DNA of 47,153 nt from an uncultured Prevotellaceae bacterium. GTDB taxonomy: Bacteria > Bacteroidota > Bacteroidia > Bacteroidales > Bacteroidaceae. The stretch is from NCBI GenBank assembly GCA_900316445.1, contig ONCZ01000015.1, positions 1 to 47,153 on the forward strand, in the 5' to 3' direction. The notes below the pieces were generated by a model, which saw only the letters and a list, made by a program, of their open reading frames with translations, was not told the DNA's origin and made no database searches. Below, one piece after another: positions 32,741-39,481 of the stretch. Position 1 is the stretch's first letter. Every line of letters starts with the position of its first letter. The translations under genes and the position numbers were made by a program.

Positions 32741-34551
32741 ACATCGCCATCACGGGTGAAGGCATCATCTCCGCCATCGGCCACGACAAGGCCACGGTAT
32801 TGGAGTCGCTGCGCGAAGGCAGGTCGGGCATCGGTGAGATGCGCTATCTCCCTTCCACCCACCACGAACTGCCTGTTGGTGAGGTGAAGTGGTCTGACGA
32901 GGAACTCCAGTCGCGTCTCTCCCTCGACCCCTCCGGCAAGTTCAGTCGTACGGCTATGATGGGTATGTGGTCCATCCGCCAGGCTCTGGAGGACAGTCTC
33001 CTGTCTCCTGACTCCTCTAGAATTGTCCTTATTTCCGGTACCACCGTCGCTGGTATGGACCTTAGCGAACGCTACTTCGCAGAGATGGTTACCGACGGCG
33101 GTCATCTGGAGTGTCTGCTCGACCACAGTTGTGGCGACAACACCCGTCTGATGGCCGAACACTTTGGTTGCTTCACAGACTATACCACCATCTCTACCGC
33201 CTGTTCCTCTGCTGCCAATGCGCTCATCCTGGGTGCGAATATGCTGAAGGCAGGCGAGGCAGACATCGTCGTGGCTGGTGGTACTGAGGCACTCTCCCTG
33301 TTCCACCTCAACGGCTTCAATTCGCTGATGATCCTCGACAAGGAGCGTTGTCGTCCCTTCGACGATACTCGTGCAGGCTTGAACCTGGGCGAGGGGGCTG
33401 CTTTTGTGGTGATGGAGACGGAGGAACATGCCCGCCAGCGTCAGGCACCCATCCACGCTTATCTCAGCGGTTATGGCAACGCCTGCGACGCCTTCCACCA
33501 GACGGCTTCGTCTGACAACGGCGAAGGGGCTTTCCTCGCCATGCGTGAGGCCCTCGAAATGGCTGGCCTGCAGCCTTCAGACATCGACTATGTGAATGCC
33601 CACGGCACAGGTACGCCCAACAACGACCAGAGCGAGAGCGTCGCCCTGCAGCGTGTCTTTGGCAGCGACCTGCCGCCCGTGTCGAGCACGAAGGGCTTCA
33701 CAGGCCATACCACCAGTGCCTCAGGCAGTATCGAGGCGGTCATCTGTCTGCTCGCCATTCACCACGGTTTCATTCCTGCGAACCTCGGCTTCGCGCATCC
33801 TATGTCTGACGGCATCGTCCCCTCCATAGGTGCAGACGGCTGCCAGCTTCGTCATGTCCTCTGCAATTCCTTTGGGTTTGGAGGGAATGATTCGGCTATT
33901 GTTTTGTCGAGGAACGAGGAAGGAGGAACGAGGAATGAGATTAGTCTGAGGCAGGATCAGAGGCAGAAGTATTCTCCTTCCTCGTTCCTCGTTCCTCCTT
34001 CCTCGAAAATCAAGGAACTCTCCCGCGTCGAAATCACCTCCATCGACCAGCTCTCAGAGATTCGCGACTACGTGAAGCCCTTGGAGGCCCGTCGGATGGG
34101 AAAACTGATGAAGGCCTCTCTGCTCTCGTCGCTGAAGGCTTTGAAGCTGGCTGGCGTCGAGTGTCCAGATGCCATCATCACAGGCACGGCCTTAGGTTGC
34201 TGGGAGAACAGCGAGGCACTCCTCATGCAAATGCTGGAGGAGGGTGAGGTGATGCTCAGTCCCACGAACTTCATGCAGAGCACCCACAACACCATCTCGA
34301 GCAACATCGCCATCCGTCTGGGTTGTCATGGCTACAACGTCACCTATACGCAGGGCTCTGATTCCCTAGAATGGGCATTGCGTGATGCCCGTCTGTTACT
34401 GCAAAGTGGCCGTTACAAGACCGTCCTCGTAGGCTGTCACGACGAGACCACACCCCTCTATCGTTCTCTCATGGAGCGTCTGGGTATCACAGGCCTCCCT
34501 GCCATCCACTCCGTCGCGATTGTGCTTAAAGGTGAAAAGATGAAAGAGTGA
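32737..34551 (+). CDS. Ketosynthase fused to a second ketosynthase-like domain (second fusion)
   Basis: 604 aa. The first ~390 residues are a complete condensing enzyme: Cys in ISTACSSAANAL (~158), His in NAHGTGTPNND (~288), His in TKGFTGHTTSASG (~325), and CNSFGFGGNDSA near the end. Residues ~391-425 come from a family G palindromic repeat. Residues ~425-604 are the same short ketosynthase-like domain as in the gene at 30712 (RRMGKLMKASLLSSLKAL, PTNFMQSTHNTISSNIAIRLG), lacking the catalytic triad. Both fusions thus share domain order and repeat position. The last codons (LKGEKMKE) are encoded by a family A repeat that includes the stop. Confidence 0.87.
   Translation: MNIAITGEGIISAIGHDKATVLESLREGRSGIGEMRYLPSTHHELPVGEVKWSDEELQSRLSLDPSGKFSRTAMMGMWSIRQALEDSLLSPDSSRIVLISGTTVAGMDLSERYFAEMVTDGGHLECLLDHSCGDNTRLMAEHFGCFTDYTTISTACSSAANALILGANMLKAGEADIVVAGGTEALSLFHLNGFNSLMILDKERCRPFDDTRAGLNLGEGAAFVVMETEEHARQRQAPIHAYLSGYGNACDAFHQTASSDNGEGAFLAMREALEMAGLQPSDIDYVNAHGTGTPNNDQSESVALQRVFGSDLPPVSSTKGFTGHTTSASGSIEAVICLLAIHHGFIPANLGFAHPMSDGIVPSIGADGCQLRHVLCNSFGFGGNDSAIVLSRNEEGGTRNEISLRQDQRQKYSPSSFLVPPSSKIKELSRVEITSIDQLSEIRDYVKPLEARRMGKLMKASLLSSLKALKLAGVECPDAIITGTALGCWENSEALLMQMLEEGEVMLSPTNFMQSTHNTISSNIAIRLGCHGYNVTYTQGSDSLEWALRDARLLLQSGRYKTVLVGCHDETTPLYRSLMERLGITGLPAIHSVAIVLKGEKMKE
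33909..34009 (+). repeat. Family G palindromic element, at the same domain junction
   Basis: Left arm GAGGAACGAGGAAGGAGGAA and on to GAATGAGATTA; core ends AGTATTCT; right arm CCTTCCTCGTTCCTCGTTCC onward. It keeps the frame. Unit order in the arms differs from 31799-31906. Confidence 0.88.
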
Positions 34552-34612
34552 AAAGGTGATAATCCTGCTGCAACAAATCATTAGTGTAATTCGTGAAATT
34601 AGTGGTGAAATA
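34529..34612 (+). repeat. Family A and family C repeats after the ketosynthase gene
   Basis: AAAGGTGAAAAGATGAAAGAG and GTGAAAAGGTGATAA (34529-34558) span the stop; TAATTCGTGAAATTAGTGG (34588-34606) is a short family C copy, leading to an A-rich leader. Confidence 0.72.
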
Positions 34613-34624
34613 ATAAAATAGAAT

Positions 34625-35533
34625 ATGTATAAGGTCCTTCCTCTCGTCATACTGCAATGCTTGTTGCTGACAGCCGGCCAGGTGTTCCTGAAGTTCGCCC
34701 TGATGCGCATGGCGCCGTTCGGCTGGAACCGCACGTTCTGGTCGAGTGTGTTCCTCAACTGGCAGTTTGCCGCCTGTGGCCTCTGCTTCCTTGTAGCCTC
34801 TCTGCTGTGGATGTACATCGTCAAGGCGTTCCCCTTCAGCGTCGCCTATCCGATGATCAGTATGAGTTTCGTGGTAGGTATGATCGCTGCCGTGGTCTTC
34901 TTCCACGAGCAGGTGTCGTGGACCAAATGGGCGGGTGTGCTGCTCATCATCGCTGGTTGTCTGCTCATCGCAGGCCCGGCCCAGGCGCAGGATGCGAAGG
35001 CCGCCCGCCAGCATATCGTCGAGGCTGCCCAGCGTATGAAGACCATGCAATGTGACTTCGTGCAGACCAAGCACACCAAGCTGCTTGCCGATGCCTCCGT
35101 GTCGAAGGGCCGGCTCAGCTACCGCCAGCCCGACTGGCTCTGCTGGGAATACACGTCGCCCACCGTCCATACATTCAAGATCGATGGCGAGAAGGTGCTT
35201 ATGAGTGACAACCGTCGTACCCGTGAGGTCGATATCCGTCGCAACCGCATGTATCGTGAGATGGCCCGTCTGATGACGAACATCATGTCTGGCCAGAGCC
35301 TCGTGGGCGATCAGGACTTCCAGGTGACGCTTGCTGCTGCCGATGAGAAGAAGACGGAATGGGTGGCCACGCTCGTACCCCGTCGCAAGGAGGTGCGCCG
35401 CATGTACGCCAGCATCATCCTCCGCGTCACCCCTGCCCAGTGGATTGTCCGTCAGGTGGAGCTTGTCGAACCCAAGGGCGACCGTACCGTCATCGAACTC
35501 AGCAATATTAAAATTGAAAAATTAAAGAATTAA
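34625..35533 (+). CDS. Fusion of a four-helix SMR/DMT-type membrane domain to a LolA-like domain
   Basis: 302 aa. Residues 1-120 have four membrane helices (~3-25, 44-65, 71-93, 98-120) in the style of small multidrug resistance or EamA-half proteins, with AYPMISMSFVVGMIAAVVFF and WTKWAGVLLIIAGCLLIAG typical. Residues ~121-302 match LolA, the periplasmic carrier of outer-membrane lipoproteins: MQCDFVQTKHTKLL, GRLSYRQPDWLCWEYTSP. Helix 4 ends in GPAQAQD, which also reads as a signal peptide with an AxA cleavage site, so the LolA signal peptide and helix 4 are one segment. Canonical clusters have a separate LolA (ApeL) and an MMPL exporter; neither stands alone here. No frameshift or stop separates the halves. 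Likely moves the product out of the inner membrane (inference). Confidence 0.83.
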   Translation: MYKVLPLVILQCLLLTAGQVFLKFALMRMAPFGWNRTFWSSVFLNWQFAACGLCFLVASLLWMYIVKAFPFSVAYPMISMSFVVGMIAAVVFFHEQVSWTKWAGVLLIIAGCLLIAGPAQAQDAKAARQHIVEAAQRMKTMQCDFVQTKHTKLLADASVSKGRLSYRQPDWLCWEYTSPTVHTFKIDGEKVLMSDNRRTREVDIRRNRMYREMARLMTNIMSGQSLVGDQDFQVTLAAADEKKTEWVATLVPRRKEVRRMYASIILRVTPAQWIVRQVELVEPKGDRTVIELSNIKIEKLKN

Positions 35534-35546
35534 AGAATTATAGATT
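35508..35546 (+). repeat. AT-rich iterated repeat, family K
   Basis: ATTAAAATTGAAAAATTAAAG and AATTAAAGAATTATAG iterations encode the last residues (IKIEKLKN) of the fusion protein and its stop. A similar run is at 37846-37888. Confidence 0.6.
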
Positions 35547-35550
35547 CATT

Positions 35551-35916
35551 ATGATACTTAAGAACAGTTTATACACCATCGAAGGTCAGCAGTCGCAGGA
35601 AGGCACCGTCTCTTACGACATCCGCCTCCATTCTGACCATTTTATCTATCAGGCTCATTTCCCTGGTGAACCCATCACCCCTGGCGTCTGCGTCGTGCAG
35701 ATTGCCAAGGAACTCCTTGAGGAGCATCTCCAGCGTCCGCTCGCCATCAAGGCCGTGAAGAACGTGAAGTTCCTCGCCGTCGTCTCACCCCTGGAGCATC
35801 CGCAGGTGCGCTACACCTTCCGTCAGATCCAGGACACCCCAGAGGCTGTCACCGCCCAGGTCGACGTCGCTGATGGCGACACCTCGATGACTGCCATCTC
35901 CTTCACCTGTGCATAA
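35551..35916 (+). CDS. FabZ-like 3-hydroxyacyl-ACP dehydratase (ApeI-like)
   Basis: 121 aa single hot-dog domain. The catalytic His loop HFPGEPITPGVCVVQIAKELLEE (His ~38) is intact, unlike the protein at 29784, with which it may form a heterodimer. It would remove water from 3-hydroxyacyl-ACP to give the conjugated double bonds of a polyene. Last recognised biosynthetic gene of the operon; it is 17 nt after the SMR-LolA gene and 14 nt before a lipoprotein gene. Confidence 0.85.
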   Translation: MILKNSLYTIEGQQSQEGTVSYDIRLHSDHFIYQAHFPGEPITPGVCVVQIAKELLEEHLQRPLAIKAVKNVKFLAVVSPLEHPQVRYTFRQIQDTPEAVTAQVDVADGDTSMTAISFTCA

Positions 35917-35930
35917 AATCAGATTAGCGT

Positions 35931-37067
35931 ATGAGACATCTCACTTTTATCTTTTCACTTCTCGCGCTTCACTTCTTATGCTCGTCGTGTATCAAGGACG
36001 AACCCAAGAACATGGAATGTGACGTCGTTGAAGCATGGGTTGAGGGTGACGGTCTGGCGCAGTACTTCATACGCGAGTCCGATATGCGTATCAGCGATGT
36101 GCCCTCAGGCGAGGAACGGCTGACGTTCATCGTCCGCGACCTTAATACCCTGCCGGCTATGCCCGTACAATTCACGCTCACGCCAGGCGCCACCGTCTCA
36201 CCTGCCAACGGCAGCAGTCAGGACTTCACCAACGGGCCTGTCACCTATACCGTCACCTCAGAGGACGGCCAGTGGCACCGCACCTATATTGTGGACTTCC
36301 GCGAGGCAACCCTGCCCAGCAACAAATACGACTTCGAGGACTTCGAACTGAGTGCCAACGGTCATTATTACCTTTGGTATTATATGAGCGACAACGGATC
36401 CATCGAGCGCATCTGGGCATCGGGCAACGAAGGCTACATGATTGCCTGTCCGAACACAGCCGCTACGGACTATCCCACCGTGCCCGACGAGAATGGTGTC
36501 GAGGGCTATTGCATCAAATTGACCACCCGTTCTACGGGCTCTTGGGGCAGAACCTTCAAAAAGCCCATCGCTGCAGGCAACTTCTTCCTGGGCGCCTTCG
36601 ACAGCCAGTATTCGCTGACGAACACCCTGAAGACCACCCTCATGGGCATTCCCTATACCAAAGAGCCCGTGAAGGTGACAGGATACTACAAATACAGCCC
36701 GGGCGAGGTGTTCACAGACAAGGACTCCCAGCCCGTGGAAGGCCGCATCGACGAACCCAGCATCTACTCCGTGCTCTATCTCAATCACGACGAACAGGGC
36801 AATGAGATCATGCTCCATGGCGATGATGTGCTCTCCAGTCCTTATATCGTGCGCAAGGCCCAGGTGGCGTCGCTGCCTCCCACTGGCGAGTGGCAGCGCT
36901 TCGAGATGACATTCCAGGGCTCCGATCCCATCGATTACGAACTGTTGGCCAACCGTGGCTACAACCTGGCTTTGGTATTCTCGTCGAGCAAGACGGGCGA
37001 CCTCTTCGAAGGCGCCTTGGGCAGCACGCTCTATGTCGATAAGGTTGAAATCACATTCAATGAATGA
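35931..37067 (+). CDS. Surface lipoprotein with a PCMD domain
   Basis: 378 aa. A lipoprotein signal (FSLLALHFLCSSCIKDEP; lipid Cys ~20) followed by an Ig-like/beta domain (~30-125; TPGATVSPANGSSQDFTNGPVTYTVTSEDG) and a C-terminal PCMD domain (~130-378), a Bacteroidetes family of putative carbohydrate-binding proteins with a jelly-roll look. No catalytic residues identified. Its distance of 14 nt from the dehydratase suggests read-through from the operon, but the protein type belongs to the following outer-membrane group. Likely outer-membrane, facing the outside or periplasm. Confidence 0.83.
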   Translation: MRHLTFIFSLLALHFLCSSCIKDEPKNMECDVVEAWVEGDGLAQYFIRESDMRISDVPSGEERLTFIVRDLNTLPAMPVQFTLTPGATVSPANGSSQDFTNGPVTYTVTSEDGQWHRTYIVDFREATLPSNKYDFEDFELSANGHYYLWYYMSDNGSIERIWASGNEGYMIACPNTAATDYPTVPDENGVEGYCIKLTTRSTGSWGRTFKKPIAAGNFFLGAFDSQYSLTNTLKTTLMGIPYTKEPVKVTGYYKYSPGEVFTDKDSQPVEGRIDEPSIYSVLYLNHDEQGNEIMLHGDDVLSSPYIVRKAQVASLPPTGEWQRFEMTFQGSDPIDYELLANRGYNLALVFSSSKTGDLFEGALGSTLYVDKVEITFNE

Positions 37068-37080
37068 AAGGAGAGGCACA

Positions 37081-37842
37081 ATGAAACGGAAGCACATATC
37101 ACTCATACTCGCCTGCGTGGCCTGGCTTATGGCTGGTTCCGCCGCAGCACAGGGAAAACTGGAGAAACTGCAGGTGAAGGCTCGCGTGGGCTACAGCATC
37201 GGCGCCACGGCGCCCTTGGGTATGCCGGCCACCATCCGCAGCATCGAGTCGTTCAAGCTCACGCCCAACTTTATGCTGGGTGTCGATGCTATGTATCCGC
37301 TCTCTGAAAAGTTCGGACTGCAGTTCGCCCTGCATTATGACATCAAGGACATGGACAGCGAGGTGACCACCAAGGGCTATCATATGAAGGTGACCATGGA
37401 CGACGACGAGATGGAAGGTGTCTATACCGGCCACGTGCGCCAGATGGTGCGCGAGCGCATGCTCACCATCCCCCTGCAACTGACCTATGAACTCAGTCCG
37501 AAACTGCAGCTCAAGGGCGGACCCTATCTCTCGCTCCTGCTTGCAAAGGACTTCTACGGCTATGCCTTCGACGGCTACCTGCGCAAAGACGATCCCACGG
37601 GCGCCAAAGTGGTGATGGGCGACAGGGCAGGAGAGTGGGCCACCTACGACTTCGGCGACGACCTGCGCTCATCGCAGTTCGGCCTGACGGTAGGCATCGA
37701 CTGGACCTTCTGCCGCCATCTGGGACTCTCTGCCGACCTCTCCTGGGGACTCACAGGCATCTTCCCTGGCGATTTCAAGACCGTCGAACAGACGCTTTAC
37801 CCCATCTACGGCACGATAGGTGTCTTCTATAGAATTTTCTGA
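37081..37842 (+). CDS. Outer-membrane beta-barrel protein (porin-family-like)
   Basis: I start at ATG 37081, 13 nt after the PCMD stop, because MKRKHISLILACVAWLMAGSAAAQG is a signal peptide. The mature part of ~230 aa shows alternating amphipathic strands (LQFALHYDIKDMD, LTIPLQLTYELSPKLQLKGGPYLSLLL, GLSADLSWGLTGI) and ends in Phe (GVFYRIF), the signature recognised by the Bam complex. It resembles the OMP_b-brl_2 type of Bacteroidetes. Probably co-expressed with the lipoprotein upstream and the calycin-like protein downstream; function unknown. Confidence 0.82.
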   Translation: MKRKHISLILACVAWLMAGSAAAQGKLEKLQVKARVGYSIGATAPLGMPATIRSIESFKLTPNFMLGVDAMYPLSEKFGLQFALHYDIKDMDSEVTTKGYHMKVTMDDDEMEGVYTGHVRQMVRERMLTIPLQLTYELSPKLQLKGGPYLSLLLAKDFYGYAFDGYLRKDDPTGAKVVMGDRAGEWATYDFGDDLRSSQFGLTVGIDWTFCRHLGLSADLSWGLTGIFPGDFKTVEQTLYPIYGTIGVFYRIF

Positions 37843-37845
37843 CAA

Positions 37846-37888
37846 ATGGAATTTGTAAAATTATAAAATTTAATAATTATAAAATTAT
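37846..37888 (+). repeat. AT-rich iterated repeat, family K
   Basis: AAATTTGTAAAATTATAAAA and TTTAATAATTATAAAATTAT iterations fill the 51-bp gap between the barrel gene and the calycin-like gene. Confidence 0.65.
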
Positions 37889-37893
37889 AGCTT

Positions 37894-39399
37894 ATGAAAA
37901 AGATCTTTACATTATTGTTGGTTGCGATGACGGCTGTTGTCGCCCGCGCAACAGATTACATCGTACCCGTCACAGTGGTTGTCAACGATGTGACGTCTGA
38001 GCAGCTTGGCGAGTTCTCGATCGTTGAGAACGACGGACTGTATGACGTCAATCTGAAAAACTTCATACTCGACAGCGAAAACGGTCCTATGGGAGTGGGT
38101 AACGTGGAGCTCAAGGGCATTCAACCCTACCAGGACGGCAAGGCCACGCTGTTCGTTACGGAGAAAGAAGTGACGATAACCGATGGCGACGATCCCAACG
38201 TGGTTTACTGGATGGCAGGTATGCTGCCCCCTGTCAACGTGTTGCTGCGCGGAAAGATTGAAGACGAACACCTGTATATGAATCTTTACATCGACCTGAT
38301 GGAAACTATGGATCAGATTATCCAGGTGACTGTCGGCGAAGGCTATCAGATGCCGAATCCCGGCTTTGAGCTGTGGCACCCCTCTGATGAAACCCATGTG
38401 GAGCCTGACGGCTGGCACTCTTTCGAGACCGCTACAGGTGCTTTGGCGGCATTTGGCGGCCATCACCTCACCAAGTCTAAAAATGCGCATTCAGGAGAGG
38501 CCTGCGCACGTATCTATTCATCATCCATCTTAGGTATCGTAGCTAATGGCACGATGACCACCGGCCGTCTGAATGCAGATGCCATGATTGCCACCGACCC
38601 CGCCAACAATGCCTACCTGGACGTATACATGCCCGATCTCGACGGTGCCGGAAAGCCCTTCTACATCCCCCTCTATTCCCGTCCTGACTCTATCGCCGTC
38701 TGGGTGAGATTCAGACAGGGGTCTGTCAATCCTGATCATCCCTATGCCAACATCAGCGCGGTCATAACCGACGGCACCTACTATCAGGATCCTGAGGATA
38801 AGGTCTATACCAACGTCGTGGCAAAGGCCAAGAACGACAAGATTGCCACCACCGACGGCGAATGGGTGCGCGTCACGGCTCCCTTTGTCTACACGGAGAA
38901 TGACGTTGAGCCGCAGGCCATACTGGTCACCATCTCCACCAATGCCGATGCTGGTCAGGGAAGCGATGGCGACGAGGTGTTGGTCGACGACATCGCGCTC
39001 ATCTACAATGCCAAGGTGACCGGTCTGAAGATCAAAGGTCAGGATGTGCCGGGCTTCAGTTCGGAGGTGATGAACTATCAGATGGAACTCGACGAGGAAA
39101 TCTCGGAAGACGACATTGAGGTTACCGTCGAAGGGAAGACCGCCCATGTGCTTAAGAAAGTCGCGATTGTTAACGACTATTATGTATGTTCTGTTGTTGC
39201 TCTCAGCGCAGATATGTCGGTGATGTCACAATATGTCATCGATGTCAAGAGCAGCAGCACAGCTATCCGCAGCATCAAGACGCCGGCAGGCCAGTCTGCC
39301 TATTACACGCTCGACGGCCGTCAGGCAAAGACGCTGGCACCGGGCCGTATCTACATCCGCCGTCAGGCCGACGGTACGGTCACGAAGATCCTTCGATAG
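37894..39399 (+). CDS. Secreted calycin-like/PCMD-like protein with a C-terminal sorting-like tail
   Basis: 501 aa with a signal peptide (MKKIFTLLLVAMTAVVARA). Residues ~25-155 match the Bacteroidetes calycin-like fold (VNLKNFILDSENGPMGVGNVELKGI); ~160-370 are a PCMD-like jelly roll (PNPGFELWHPSDETHVEPDGWHS); the end YYTLDGRQAKTLAPGRIYIRRQADGTV resembles the short C-terminal domain of Prevotella exported proteins that may direct type IX secretion or surface attachment. It forms a set with the PCMD lipoprotein and beta-barrel. Ligand unknown. A strong terminator follows 47 nt after the stop. Confidence 0.82.
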   Translation: MKKIFTLLLVAMTAVVARATDYIVPVTVVVNDVTSEQLGEFSIVENDGLYDVNLKNFILDSENGPMGVGNVELKGIQPYQDGKATLFVTEKEVTITDGDDPNVVYWMAGMLPPVNVLLRGKIEDEHLYMNLYIDLMETMDQIIQVTVGEGYQMPNPGFELWHPSDETHVEPDGWHSFETATGALAAFGGHHLTKSKNAHSGEACARIYSSSILGIVANGTMTTGRLNADAMIATDPANNAYLDVYMPDLDGAGKPFYIPLYSRPDSIAVWVRFRQGSVNPDHPYANISAVITDGTYYQDPEDKVYTNVVAKAKNDKIATTDGEWVRVTAPFVYTENDVEPQAILVTISTNADAGQGSDGDEVLVDDIALIYNAKVTGLKIKGQDVPGFSSEVMNYQMELDEEISEDDIEVTVEGKTAHVLKKVAIVNDYYVCSVVALSADMSVMSQYVIDVKSSSTAIRSIKTPAGQSAYYTLDGRQAKTLAPGRIYIRRQADGTVTKILR

Positions 39400-39446
39400 T
39401 CCGTCCCGTTCCTGCACTGTGCATCAGGCATCCTGCGCATAAAATC

Positions 39447-39480
39447 ATAAAGACTCGCATCCCTGCGAGTCTTTATTTGT
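39447..39480 (+). terminator. Strong intrinsic terminator
   Basis: ATAAAGACTCGCA (39447-39459), loop TCCC, TGCGAGTCTTTAT (39464-39476), followed by TTGTT. A 13-bp perfect stem with a U-rich end. It ends the exported-protein set and lies immediately upstream of the group II intron. Confidence 0.92.
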
Positions 39481-39481
39481 T

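Noticed and set aside
24837-35916. Flexirubin/dialkylresorcinol cluster
   Set aside because: No DarA- or DarB-like enzyme was recognised; ketosynthase types and ACP pairing fit aryl-polyene-like clusters better.
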